64,000 bases of DNA. Origin: Candidatus Brocadia sp. GTDB taxonomy: Bacteria; Planctomycetota; Brocadiia; Brocadiales; Brocadiaceae. Both the position numbers and the translations under genes were made by a program. The notes beneath the pieces are model-generated. The model was not told the DNA's origin and ran no database searches. It saw nothing but the letters and a program-made list of their open reading frames with translations. The DNA is taken from the NCBI GenBank assembly GCA_021646415.1, contig SOEU01000017.1, positions 1 to 64,000 of the forward strand, in the 5' to 3' direction. This document shows positions 33,361 to 41,746 of this stretch, piece by piece (the stretch's first letter is position 1; each line of letters begins with the position of its first letter).

Positions 33361-33657
33361 ATGAATATCGGGCGGATATGGATATATGTATTTGTATGTG
33401 CTGTGGCACTGGCAAATATCAGTAGCATTGTGAAAGGTGGAACTGACGACTGTCTGATTTCCTCCAGGAAAAGCACGATAACCATGTATACCAAAGAAGG
33501 CAAGTTACAGGAACGCATCGTCATCAGGAATAACCAAATAACCGTGTATGATAGGCGTGGCAAGATAAAGAACCGCGCAGTTGTCAGGGATGGACGGATA
33601 ACTTTGTATAGTAAGGAAGGTGCAGTAACGGGTAGGGTGGTAATTGAAAATGATTAA
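33361..33657 (+). CDS. Secreted small protein with three 20-residue beta-hairpin-like repeats
   Basis: 98 residues: an N-terminal hydrophobic signal (WIYVFVCAVALANISSIV), a short linker with DDCLISSRKS, then three tandem ~20-residue units starting ITMYTKEGKLQERIVIR, ITVYDRRGKIKNRAVVR and ITLYSKEGAVTGRVVIE. The pattern 'IT-x-Y-x2-(E/R)-G-(K/A)-(L/I/V)...R-(I/V/A)-V-(I/V)-R-(N/D)' suggests stacked hairpins. ATG start with AGGGATGG upstream. Family unknown to me; periplasmic or surface location is inferred from the signal peptide. Confidence 0.75.
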   Translation: MNIGRIWIYVFVCAVALANISSIVKGGTDDCLISSRKSTITMYTKEGKLQERIVIRNNQITVYDRRGKIKNRAVVRDGRITLYSKEGAVTGRVVIEND

Positions 33658-33773
33658 ATCAGGGTACCTCTAGCAGCGACTTTACTGGCCTTCGTCGATT
33701 CAATCTTGCAGATTGGACCAGTTGCGAGCAACGAAAATGGTATTGTAGGCAATGCTACGCTTTCGTACGCAGT

Positions 33774-33801
33774 TTGACATCCTATTTGTGCTTGATATAA
33801 T
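33774..33801 (+). promoter_or_regulatory. Consensus sigma-70-type promoter
   Basis: TTGACA at 33774-33779 and TATAAT at 33796-33801 with a 16-bp spacer: a perfect match to both boxes. It points at the small frame at 33865 and the IS-interrupted gene at 33997. Confidence 0.75.
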
Positions 33802-33864
33802 GCGCAATGTTTTGTTACCGGATCCTTAAAAGCATGTTGTAAACAATAAAAGGGAGAGAGCAAA

Positions 33865-33978
33865 ATGACAGAAGAAATACATTTGGGTGCGTATGAATAT
33901 TTTAAAAGAGTTATGCATATTGTTAAGCACAATATTAAGCAAGCCTGTAAAAAACGATCCAATAATCCACAAATATAA
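33865..33978 (+). CDS. Short 37-residue frame behind a strong promoter and ribosome-binding site
   Basis: ATG preceded by AAGGGAGAG at a good distance; encodes MTEEIHLGAYEYFKRVMHIV then a basic tail (KHNIKQACKKRSNN). It lies 64 bp after a perfect promoter and 18 bp before the next gene's start, so it may be a leader peptide, a small protein or a chance frame. Not recognised. Confidence 0.4.
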   Translation: MTEEIHLGAYEYFKRVMHIVKHNIKQACKKRSNNPQI

Positions 33979-33996
33979 ACCCGTTAAATTGTATTA

Positions 33997-34716
33997 ATGG
34001 AAAGGATTTCAATGATGACTGACTGGTTCATTCCGGAAATGGAGGAGTTTGAAACGCAGCGAGCCCTTTTAAATCTGAACCTGAATAAAGCCATTCGTTA
34101 TTACCGTGAACTGGTGGTGCCGGGTATCGGAGGAGTTTGGTTTGTTCGTCAGATGTCATGGGCGGTTGCCGGAATTCAACTTGTACAAGAGATAAATAGC
34201 TTTGGGCCGGTAAAAATTGCCAATGCGATTGAGGCTCTGGCATGTAAGCTGGTGTGGGAGCAGGATCAGAATCAAGGTGTGCGCGGTAAAAGAGCCTTTA
34301 ATAAATATCGGGATGCACGGAGTTTTAAGGAGATTTCACAACCCAAGTATTATGTACGTATTCCGTATCGGTCATCAACTGTTCGCGCTCTTTCCGGTCT
34401 TGGATTAACTAGGGGGACGCGGTTTAATTCAATGGAATTGGAACCGAACGGGTTGGTGCTGGCGGAAGCCTTTTTAAACCAGAAAAAAGGTGGGCAAGGA
34501 GGTAAAAGTGTCCGAAATGCAATTACAGACTGGATTGGTGGGGATGAAATAGGAAAAGGAAATATTGTTGATGGTTTATGGAGAGATGGTGTAACAGGTG
34601 AAGAAAAACAAATTTCCCGGGATCGCCTTAGGGCAGATTCAAAAGATTCTTTGGCAGATAGAGGGCGCAGGGCACGCTTAATTGAAGCATTTGGTAATTG
34701 CGACGAACTAAATCTA
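33997..34716 (+). pseudogene. 5' part of a gene interrupted by IS630; unknown N-terminal domain
   Basis: 240 codons before the insertion. The start MERISMMTDWFIPEMEEFET has ATG at 33997 (an internal ATG-ATG at 34012 is equally possible). Segments such as YYRELVVPGIGGVWFVRQ, KYYVRIPYRSSTVRALSGLG and GLVLAEAFLNQ look like a real conserved protein, but I cannot name the family. Removing IS630 and one TA joins this frame exactly to the HsdS-like 3' part at 35879 (…DELNLVFNNVFAWEGAV…), predicting a 368-residue protein. With the IS in place it ends nine codons into the element. Confidence 0.7.
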
Positions 34717-34733
34717 GTACTAAGACATATTAG

Positions 34734-35396
34734 TTATGATACATAATGCCTGGATAGTTTATCATCAGCATCTTGTCGGGTAAACTTCCATTCGATCTTG
34801 GTCTTAGTTTGATTACGGCGATGCTGCCAGGCGGCTACTTCGGATCTCAGTATCGCTTCGCTGGGCAGTCTGCCTCCGATGCACTGTCTATCCATAACTC
34901 CTATTTCAATTTCTGCCATATTCAACCAGCTGGCGTGTTTCGGTGTGTAGTGAAACTCCACCCTCGCCAACATCCGTTCCGCACGCTCGACACCCAAGAC
35001 CTCCTCAAAACTCTTGCGGAAATGAGTGTTCAGATTGTCCATCACCAGATGAATCTTCTGTGCTCCGGCATAGACCTTTTCTACCAATTGGCCTATGAAC
35101 CGAACAAAATCAGGCTTGGTGCGACGGGCTGTCACCTTCGCTTGGCGGTGTCCTCCCTTTGGCTCGACTGCCAGGAAGATGTTGCGCGTTCCGGTGCGCC
35201 GGTATTCGTAATCCTCCTTCGTTGGCGCACCCGGCCTGACCACAATCGGTGTCCGGGTCTGTTGTAAAAGCTGTTTGCTTTTCTCGTCCACACAGATCAC
35301 CGGTTCCTCTTCCCGATAGGGCCGTGCATAAAGCTCCAACAGATCATACATCCTTTGTCGATACTCCGCGGTGATTTTGCCAATACACCACATCAA
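34734..35396 (-). CDS. IS630 transposase, catalytic DDE part (OrfB)
   Basis: 220 residues with the IS630/Tc1-like DDE core: VICVDEKSKQ (first Asp), HLVMDNLNTHFRK (second Asp) and HASWLNMAEIEIGVMDRQ (Glu). It ends RHYVS inside the left terminal repeat. The real product is probably made by -1 frameshifting from OrfA at eight A (35419-35426 on the plus strand as T), which would give ...FLKKNDCKPWRKLMWCIGK. All three acidic residues are present, so the element may still be active. Confidence 0.92.
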   Translation of the reverse strand: MMWCIGKITAEYRQRMYDLLELYARPYREEEPVICVDEKSKQLLQQTRTPIVVRPGAPTKEDYEYRRTGTRNIFLAVEPKGGHRQAKVTARRTKPDFVRFIGQLVEKVYAGAQKIHLVMDNLNTHFRKSFEEVLGVERAERMLARVEFHYTPKHASWLNMAEIEIGVMDRQCIGGRLPSEAILRSEVAAWQHRRNQTKTKIEWKFTRQDADDKLSRHYVS

Positions 35397-35836
35397 CTTG
35401 CGCCAGGGCTTGCAGTCGTTTTTTTTAGAAATCGGCGAATGCTTTCACGGCTGATATTTTTCAGATTGGGACGCCGACGCGCTGCCTTGGTAAGCAACCG
35501 GATCGTCCAACGCTTTGCACCCTTCGGAGGCTTACTACATGCCAAAGCTACAACTTCGGCTTGCTGATCAGTTCCGTATTGCCGTGGTTGCCCAGGACGA
35601 GCCACATCATACACAGCATAATCCAACCCCTTCTCTACATAAGCCGAACGCGTGCGCCAAATGGCGGTGCGTCCAACACCCAGAACCTGCATGATGAGCG
35701 ATTCAGGCACTTTTTCATCTAATGCTAATAAAATGTGCGCCCGGTTGATTTCCCTGGCCATGTGCTGCCCCTTCGAACGAAAGGCCTTCAGTTCCGCCTT
35801 ATCCTCTTCGGTAAGATGTATTTCGGTTTGTCTCAT
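35393..35836 (-). CDS. IS630 transposase, N-terminal helix-turn-helix part (OrfA)
   Basis: 147 residues: LTEEDKAELKAFRSKGQHMA, then a winged helix-turn-helix (RAHILLALDEKVPESLIMQV, VGRTAIWRTRSAYVEKGLDY) and the SVRRFLKK-like end (SRESIRRFLKK). DNA-binding half that recognises the terminal repeats. It overlaps OrfB by four bases (ATGA) and carries the slippery A-run just before its own end. Confidence 0.9.
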   Translation of the reverse strand: MRQTEIHLTEEDKAELKAFRSKGQHMAREINRAHILLALDEKVPESLIMQVLGVGRTAIWRTRSAYVEKGLDYAVYDVARPGQPRQYGTDQQAEVVALACSKPPKGAKRWTIRLLTKAARRRPNLKNISRESIRRFLKKTTASPGAS

Positions 35837-35878
35837 ACATCATATTATATGTTCCGTTATTAAAAAGTCAATATACTA

Positions 35879-36265
35879 GTATTCAACAACGTGTTTGCGT
35901 GGGAAGGTGCAGTTGCGGTTGCAAAGCTAACTGATGCAGGACGGGTTGGCTCACATAGGTTCATTACATGTGCTCCTAAAAAAGGTGTTGCTACTTCCAA
36001 CTTTCTTTGCTTCTACTTTCTTACAAAAGAAGGACTTGCCAAGCTCGGAGAGGCTTCACCCGGTGGTGCTGGCCGTAACAGAACTTTAGGCATAGAAGCC
36101 CTCAGCAAAATTAATGTTCCTGTATTACAATATGAGAAACAAATTTGGTTTGATAACCTGCTGAAGAAGGTAGGCGTTATAAAATGTCTTCAGAATGAGA
36201 CTGAAGCCGAGCTTAATGCACTGCTGTCATCTGTCCTTGACAAGGCGTTTAACAGAGCGTTATGA
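35879..36265 (+). pseudogene. 3' part of the IS-interrupted gene: HsdS-like C-terminal half
   Basis: 128 codons in the frame of the 5' part at 33997. VFNNVFAWEGAVAVAKLTDA, GRVGSHRFITCAPKKGVATS, FLCFYFLTKEGL and SPGGAGRNRTLGIEALSKI are typical of the C-terminal half of type I restriction specificity (HsdS) subunits, ending in a coiled-coil helix (NETEAELNALLSSVLDKAF). No hsdM or hsdR is nearby. It has no start codon of its own with a good ribosome-binding site. Confidence 0.8.
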
Positions 36266-36534
36266 ACGGATTCTATTAATAGACAAGTATTTTTGTAAAT
36301 ATAAATATTGAAGAATATCTCTTAAGATTGTAAGTTAACTTTTGTCATAGTTAGCATTTACTCTATTTTATCAAACTACAAATATTTCAAATCCCTTATC
36401 GCGTAATGTATAGGTTCTATTCATCTCGGATTCATAAGAAAGTGCCTCTACAACATAAATCTTCGTCAGCTAGAAACTCAAATCTTTGGTTAATAATTGT
36501 TAATTGATCCACACCTATATTTTACTCTAAAAAA

Positions 36535-36611
36535 GGCGTAATATTTAATTAATTTTTAAAAAATAAGTACTTATAATGCGTAAAGATTACGCCAATGCAT
36601 GGCGTAATATT
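36535..36611. promoter_or_regulatory. Probable operator of the XRE gene (GGCGTAAT repeats)
   Basis: GGCGTAATATT occurs at 36535 and 36601, and the mirrored ATTACGCC at 36586-36593. Together ATTACGCC-AATGCAT-GGCGTAAT forms a perfect dyad (36586-36608), and GCGTAA-AGA-TTACGC a second overlapping one (36578-36592). It lies 40-115 bp before the XRE gene start at 36651, as expected for autoregulation. Confidence 0.65.
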
Positions 36612-36650
36612 AGAAATTCGGAAGGTTTAAAAGAAAGGAAGGAGGAGAAA

Positions 36651-37001
36651 ATGGCAAATTTTGGTAAAGCCCTCAAGGAAGCCAGAATAGCCAAAAAAGT
36701 AACCCTTAGGGAGGTGGGTGAATATATTGGGAAATCGATTGGGTATATTGCGGATATTGAGCATGGAAGGAAACGTCCACCCGACCTCGAAACAGTCAGT
36801 AAAATTGAAAATTTTCTTGGCATAAAAGATGGTTTTCTTGTGAATTTGGCTAGAGAAATTCGAAATAGGGTTTCGTTAGATTTTTCTCGGAAACTAAAGA
36901 TGGATCCTAAATTATCGACTATTCTATTACGAGCTGAAAAACTTTCAGATGATAAAAAAGATCAATTATTAGAAACTATCATGAAAATGGAGGAAAAATA
37001 A
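36651..37001 (+). CDS. XRE-family helix-turn-helix regulator
   Basis: 116 residues. ATG at 36651 follows AAGGAGGAGAAA; a longer frame reaching 36576 lacks such a site. The HTH_3 domain reads MANFGKALKEARIAKKVTLR, EVGEYIGKSIGYIADIEHGR and KIENFLGIKDGFLVNLA; the C-terminal helical tail is lysine-rich. It is paired with an ImmA/IrrE-type metalloprotease gene starting directly after its stop, the arrangement of phage and ICE repressor modules in which the protease cleaves the repressor. Confidence 0.88.
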   Translation: MANFGKALKEARIAKKVTLREVGEYIGKSIGYIADIEHGRKRPPDLETVSKIENFLGIKDGFLVNLAREIRNRVSLDFSRKLKMDPKLSTILLRAEKLSDDKKDQLLETIMKMEEK

Positions 37002-37625
37002 TTGGCTAGACGTCTTATTCCTGCTAAACCAAGAAGTAGCGCCGAAATTGAAAGGCTTGCGTTAGCCATTATCAAAAGCTACCAGCCATAAGTTCTCAAT
37101 AACGAAAAGTATTTCGATGTTGAGCGTTTTTTCGATTGTGAGTTAGAAGCTCTCACTGGGGTTAAAATTGACTATCAACCGTTGGAATATGGAATTTATG
37201 GGTACACGGATTCCAATACGATGGTTTCCGTAATCTCCTGTGATTTGGTTGAAGAACCTCGACAAAAATATTTTTGCCGTTCGACTATGGCTCATGAAAT
37301 AGGACATGCTATTTTACATGTTTCAGATTATAAAAGGGCAAAAGCCATTCTAAAGTCAATACATAATAAAGACCACATTTTACGAATGTATTACGAGAAA
37401 GAATTAAAGCCATACATGAACCCAGAATGGCAGGCATGGCGATTTGCAGGTGCTTTATTAATGCCAGCTCCTGCAATAAAAGAGGCTACTATGGAAGGAA
37501 ATGGTATTTATAATATGTCGCAAAGATTTGGAGTTAATTCAGCTTTTGTAAAAAGTAGGTTAAAAACTTTAACAAAAATATTACCAATAAATAAGGGGGC
37601 ATCTGGCAATGCCCCCTTATTGTAA
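37002..37625 (+). pseudogene. ImmA/IrrE-family metallopeptidase with an early in-frame TAA
   Basis: The frame begins at a TTG directly after the XRE stop (MARRLIPAKPRSSAEIERLA), meets TAA at codon 30 (37089-37091) and continues in the same frame: NEKYFDVERFFDCELEALTG, then the zinc-protease site STMAHEIGHAILH, then AWRFAGALLMPAPAIKEA and FVKSRLKTL. A CAA-to-TAA change would explain the stop. A later in-frame ATG at 37182 could still give a 147-residue protein that keeps HEIGH, so partial function is possible. ImmA-type proteases clear the partner repressor. Confidence 0.82.
37590..37621 (+). terminator. Intrinsic-terminator-like hairpin at the ImmA gene end
   Basis: AATAAGGGGGCAT and ATGCCCCCTTATT form perfect 13-bp arms around CTGGCA. 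It overlaps the last codons of the metallopeptidase frame and is followed by only a short T-run, so it may be a terminator or a repeat insertion that altered the C-terminus. Confidence 0.7.
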
Positions 37626-37781
37626 TTAGCGGACCATATTTTCGATCAGGAGCACGAACAATATGGTAAATTTTCTGCACAGGGCAGAAAACCGGCCGCT
37701 TTCGTGATGTTAACGCATAGTAATAATGATGTCATGTAACCGGAATGTCAAGAAAAAAATGCTCCTATATAGGAGACTTGT

Positions 37782-37925
37782 ATGGCTGAAGATATTAGCC
37801 GCAAGCATCGCCGAGTCATCGGGTACATTTTCCGTCCTTGGATTACCAGGAGAGATGGTACTCGAGACTATGCGCGCGACCATGGCTTCAAAGCCTGGCG
37901 TATACCAATTTACTTTTGCGGGTAA
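37782..37925 (+). CDS. Small conserved-looking protein, 47 residues
   Basis: ATG at 37782 with AGGAG six bases upstream; encodes MAEDISRKHRRVIGYIFRPW, then ITRRDGTRDYARDHGFKAWR and IPIYFCG. The 'FRPWIT-x-R-x-GTRDYARDHGFKAW-IP' layout resembles small conserved proteins seen beside toxin-antitoxin and integrated elements, but I cannot name a family. The surrounding 37626-38269 stretch has no other gene that I can see. Confidence 0.6.
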   Translation: MAEDISRKHRRVIGYIFRPWITRRDGTRDYARDHGFKAWRIPIYFCG

Positions 37926-38269
37926 ATTGGTAGTTATAATGTGGGACAGGCCCGGTTGCTTTTGCCGCCGGGTCTACCCCGCTTGGGAACTAAAGTAGGG
38001 TGTTTGCTTTTTAGGTAAGTTTAGAAAGAACTCTTAAGCAAGTAAGTTAATTATTAATTGGGACCAACATTTTATCTGCAAGAAAACAATGCAATATTAC
38101 AGATAGCAAACTTTGAAAGTAAGTACGGATTACTCAGAAAAACAAAGCATCGACAAGACATTTGCAATTGATTGTTGGTTTTCATTTTACCCAACTCCAC
38201 TTACATAACTAAACCGATGCGAACTCCCGAACATGCAGAATTTCACGGTGGTTTGTTGGTCGAATATCT

Positions 38270-39247
38270 TTAGGTAGGTGTTATAAACCCTTGTTCTTCC
38301 GGATTGACGTTGATAAGCTTATTTACTGCGTCCAGAACAGGTTCTCTGGAATTGTGGAATTTGGCAATGGGATTCACGATTGCAAGACCACGATAATAGG
38401 TAACAAGTCCTTCGGCGATCTCTGCCATGATCTTGTTGAAGGTATTCCGCTTCTTTGCCCTTGCAAGCTTCACCTCAGGACCTTTATCACCGGTAATTGG
38501 AATTCTTTCGTAACTACCGAAGTCCATACGCAATATATTAATCATACCACCTTGTCCGGACAATTGATTTACAATCTCAGCTGAAGGTAACGAGGCAATA
38601 TAGGCCAGAGGATAGGTGTAATCTTTGTATCCTTCTTTCTGGAAATAAAAATCACTTCGAATACCCAATGTTTCAAAATAGTCTTGCACCCTTGCTAAAC
38701 ATTTTTTATTTACGGCCGCTTCATCTATTTCTTTGACCTGTTTGCCTGCAGTTTTCAGTCTTCCCAGGATGATAGTCGTAGCAATTACCCTGTCTTGCTG
38801 ATAGGTTTTTACTTCAATCTGAATATAGTCGTTACTTACAAACTGCCATAAAAACAGACTGCATGTCCTCTCGCTATAAAAGGCCGAACCGGTAAATTTT
38901 ATATTTACAGAAGATATTTCTAATTCTGGGAAGAGGATCTCTAAGGGAAGGATGATCTTGGAAACGGTCATTGCACCGGGAACAATGTTGCCTTTTCTGT
39001 GAATGAGATTGTTGTCGTTCGTTACATCAACGAAACGTTCCCCATGCTGTTTTGGGATTCTATATTCATGCTTGATTAAAAATTTATCCCACACCAGTAA
39101 CCAGCGTTCGTTATGATCGTCAGTTCCTAGTGTTAAACCAGGATGCGGAGTTCGCGCCTTTGCATCTCTAAAACAGATTTTATCGGTTGAAAATCCATCA
39201 ATCCTTTTTAATGGCATGGAAAATATAGGTGATTGTAATCTGCTCAT
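38270..39247 (-). CDS. Hotdog-fold (MaoC/FabZ-like) protein
   Basis: 325 residues from the ATG at 39247. A hotdog-like segment is visible around FVDVTNDNNLIHRKGNIVPG and AMTVSKIILPLEILFPELEI, the pattern of MaoC-type acyl dehydratases with their Asp and His. The second half (KKCLARVQDYFETLGIRSDF...) is not recognised and could be a second, degenerate hotdog repeat. The frame extends to 39307, but a promoter (-10 at 39294-39299) overlies that start, so the internal ATG is chosen. The acyl substrate is unknown. Confidence 0.65.
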   Translation of the reverse strand: MSRLQSPIFSMPLKRIDGFSTDKICFRDAKARTPHPGLTLGTDDHNERWLLVWDKFLIKHEYRIPKQHGERFVDVTNDNNLIHRKGNIVPGAMTVSKIILPLEILFPELEISSVNIKFTGSAFYSERTCSLFLWQFVSNDYIQIEVKTYQQDRVIATTIILGRLKTAGKQVKEIDEAAVNKKCLARVQDYFETLGIRSDFYFQKEGYKDYTYPLAYIASLPSAEIVNQLSGQGGMINILRMDFGSYERIPITGDKGPEVKLARAKKRNTFNKIMAEIAEGLVTYYRGLAIVNPIAKFHNSREPVLDAVNKLINVNPEEQGFITPT

Positions 39248-39293
39248 AGGATATTTACCGATAAAAAAAGTGTATCTTCCCCGCTTTTTCCCG

Positions 39294-39322
39294 ATTTTAT
39301 TATGCAAACTGCCTTATGTCAA
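39294..39322 (-). promoter_or_regulatory. Promoter for the hotdog-fold gene
   Basis: On the minus strand TTGACA (39322-39317) and TAAAAT (39299-39294) are separated by 17 bp. Transcription would start near 39287, upstream of the ATG at 39247 but downstream of the longer-frame ATG at 39307, which decides the start. Confidence 0.7.
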
Positions 39323-39682
39323 GGATATAAAAAATTTTTTTGGGATCGAAAGTAATTTCTTACGGACCAGCAGTAATAACACTGGTATTTCTGATTGCAT
39401 ACTTGACAAAGATTACGAGTCTAAGTATGCTAACAACATTTGACAAAACGACATACTATCATTAATCCGGAAAATATAGCGAATGAAAATGTATATAAGT
39501 AAACGATAAAAGTGTACAAATATAAAAATCTAAGTTTTGTTATCGACCATTGGGCCGTGCATAATAGTTTGAAAGAAACACGAGTAAGGTGTAAATTCTT
39601 ACTATAATATGTAACTACCTTTAAGTTTTGTCTACAAAATAAATTCTTCAAGGGAAGTTTTTATAAGAAGGGAAATTCTGAA

Positions 39683-40930
39683 GTGATCTATAGTGTCTGT
39701 ATTTTCGAAGATAGTCGGTGTTTACAATTAATTCCCTTAGTATATACAAGAGCGGCCTTTGAACTTCGATGCGGACTCTTTACCCCTTTGGAAAGGGTCG
39801 TCAGTCATCATCCCAATGCCACGATTCATCTTTTTTGTAGAGACTATTTATCCGATGTACTACAAGAACGATATCCCTACCGTATCAATGAGCCGCATAC
39901 AACTGATGGTATCTGTCTTTTTTTGAACGGTCGCGCCATCCTTTCCCTTCCTATTCCTTTAGAAGGTCGGGAGGAAATGGGGATTCAGGATAATACCCTT
40001 GTTTATGCCCGACTTAAGAAGGAAAATGCAAAAAAAATATTACCCGGGATGCTTCTTTCTGGCGATCCAATTGCATTGTTAAAAGGCACAGTTCCGGTCG
40101 TTTCTACACAGGTACCCCTCATAAACTATTTTTGGGATATTGTTAAACACAACAAGTCTCAAATAGAGAAGGATTTCATGGTCTTTGTCAAGGAAGGATC
40201 CATCTTTGGCAAACTCTATGAAGGGGTTCACCTTATCAATGAAGACCAGATATTTATTGGCAAAGGCAGTCGGATTAAACCGGGCAGCGTATTTGATGCC
40301 GATGATGGGCCAATTTATATTGGTCAACACGTTACCATTGCCCCTAACACGACTATCGAGGGACCCGTTTTCATTGGCAACCATTCTGTGGTTCAATCTA
40401 ATTCGAGGATCCGTGGCGGTGCAAATATTGGGGAGGTTTGCAAGATAGGAGGAGAAGTTGTAAATACAATCTTCCATAGTTACACCAACAAGCAACACGA
40501 TGGATTTCTCGGCGATTCTTATATCGGTTCATGGGTTAATATGGGGGCTGATACCGTAAACAGTAACCTGCTTAACACCTATGGAGAAGTAAAAGTTGAA
40601 ATCGATGGAACTATGATAAATACAAATCATATGTTCCTTGGTATGGCGATGGGAGACCACACGAAAACGGCTATCAACACAACCATCATGACGGGTAGCA
40701 TCGTTGGTTTCGCTTGTAATATCATCACCTTTACCTATCCCCCAAAATATCTTCCCTCTTTTGCGTGGTATTCATATCGTGGCATGAAGGTCTATGTCTT
40801 AGAAAACGCATTACATATGGCAAAGATTGCGATGAAAAGACGGGATAAAGAAATGACTTCAGCAGAAGAACGGCTCTTCCGGTTGGTATTTCAGCTTACA
40901 GAAAAAGAAAGAAATTCCGTATTTAAATGA
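39683..40930 (+). CDS. GlmU-like putative sugar nucleotidyltransferase with left-handed beta-helix
   Basis: 415 residues resembling the alternative GlmU family of bacteria: a degenerate N-terminal nucleotidyltransferase-like region opening [20 protein letters not shown] and R-x6-G-(L/I)-T/P ([16 protein letters not shown]), then a hexapeptide-repeat beta-helix (about 205-385: [40 protein letters not shown]). Likely makes or modifies a sugar nucleotide for envelope synthesis. It is the first gene of a unit with the RNA ligase partner gene, ten bases downstream. The spacer 39308-39682 holds a TTGACA-N17-TATGCT promoter candidate near 39404 and nothing else I recognise. Confidence 0.82.
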   Translation: MIYSVCIFEDSRCLQLIPLVYTRAAFELRCGLFTPLERVVSHHPNATIHLFCRDYLSDVLQERYPYRINEPHTTDGICLFLNGRAILSLPIPLEGREEMGIQDNTLVYARLKKENAKKILPGMLLSGDPIALLKGTVPVVSTQVPLINYFWDIVKHNKSQIEKDFMVFVKEGSIFGKLYEGVHLINEDQIFIGKGSRIKPGSVFDADDGPIYIGQHVTIAPNTTIEGPVFIGNHSVVQSNSRIRGGANIGEVCKIGGEVVNTIFHSYTNKQHDGFLGDSYIGSWVNMGADTVNSNLLNTYGEVKVEIDGTMINTNHMFLGMAMGDHTKTAINTTIMTGSIVGFACNIITFTYPPKYLPSFAWYSYRGMKVYVLENALHMAKIAMKRRDKEMTSAEERLFRLVFQLTEKERNSVFK

Positions 40931-40940
40931 AAGGTCGTTT

Positions 40941-41645
40941 ATGGAAAAGGACATTAAACGCGAACGGGTTATTATTGATACGAGTATTTTTACCAATCCG
41001 GAGGTTTACCAATCGTTTGGCGCAAGCCCAACAGAGGCATTACGCACGTTTCTGGAGATTATTGGCAATTTGGATGGGCCGGCTTTTTATATGCCGCCAA
41101 CGATCTATCAGGAATTGCTCAATTTTGTTGACATAAAAGATATCCCGCCCGATCTTCAAATTCGTATAATCCAAAAACCACCAAAGCGATATGAACTGTC
41201 GGTTCCGGCATTTTTGCTGTATGAACTCATCGAGGATGTGCGTCACAGGATAGACAAGGGATTGCGGGTAGCAGAAGAAGCCATACGGAAAAGGATTAAT
41301 AAGGGATTGAAGGCGGCCGAGGAGATTGAACGGAAGCGGAAGGCCTCGCTCGAGAAGTCGGTCTTTCTTTTCCCGGATGTGCGTATGACTGAAGAGATTC
41401 CACACAGAACCGAGTCGGAAGCTTTAGAGGCTATTGCTATTGCTGATCTGAGGAAAAAATATCGCGCTGCCCTCAGAGAAGGGATTATTGATAGCAAGGA
41501 GGACGTAGACCTTATTCTCCTGGCCAAGGAACTTGACGGCATACTGGTGACGGCTGATACGGGTATTGTAAAATGGGCGGATAAGCTTGGTATCCGTTAC
41601 ATCGACCCCCGAACATTGCGGGGTATACTCGACAAACTGATGTAG
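40941..41645 (+). CDS. RNA ligase partner protein (PIN-like)
   Basis: 234 residues matching the RNA ligase partner family: [20 protein letters not shown] at the start, [20 protein letters not shown], and the PIN-like end [39 protein letters not shown]-type acidic residues (D-T-S, E, D-G, D-T-G) are present, so a ribonuclease activity is conceivable. A lysine/glutamate-rich helical stretch near 95-135 contains two similar units ([30 protein letters not shown]). It faces the ATP RNA ligase gene tail to tail, the association that names the family. Confidence 0.93.
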   Translation: MEKDIKRERVIIDTSIFTNPEVYQSFGASPTEALRTFLEIIGNLDGPAFYMPPTIYQELLNFVDIKDIPPDLQIRIIQKPPKRYELSVPAFLLYELIEDVRHRIDKGLRVAEEAIRKRINKGLKAAEEIERKRKASLEKSVFLFPDVRMTEEIPHRTESEALEAIAIADLRKKYRAALREGIIDSKEDVDLILLAKELDGILVTADTGIVKWADKLGIRYIDPRTLRGILDKLM

Positions 41646-41746
41646 TGAGTTTGCGAAAACAATTGATGAAATTTTCACATTTTTACTCAGGACGGAATTT
41701 TCATGCCACTTCCGGATTCCCAGTGGTGGCTATAATGGTTTCTTCA

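Larger units (their letters stand above)
34717..35876 (-). mobile_element. IS630-family insertion sequence
   Basis: About 1160 bp, flanked by TA duplications (34715-34716 and 35877-35878) that rebuild CTAG, the known IS630 target. Imperfect terminal inverted repeats: left GTACTAAGACATATTAG..., right (outside in) GTATATTGACTTTTTAAT..., sharing GTA, GAC, TTA and ACATA blocks. The transposase is split into two frames joined at a slippery A-run. It interrupts a gene running on the plus strand. Confidence 0.9.

Noticed and set aside
33654-33962. Minus-strand 102-codon frame
   Set aside because: It covers a perfect plus-strand promoter and the start of the 33865 frame, and has no ribosome-binding site or family pattern.
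36300-36500. Possible decayed minus-strand frame (EFLADED and VVEALSYESEMNRTYTLRDKG pieces)
   Set aside because: Suggestive of a small PIN-like remnant, but too short and broken to assign.
37726-37998. Plus-strand 90-codon frame
   Set aside because: It overlaps the 47-codon frame in a different phase; the shorter one has the better ribosome-binding site and residue pattern.
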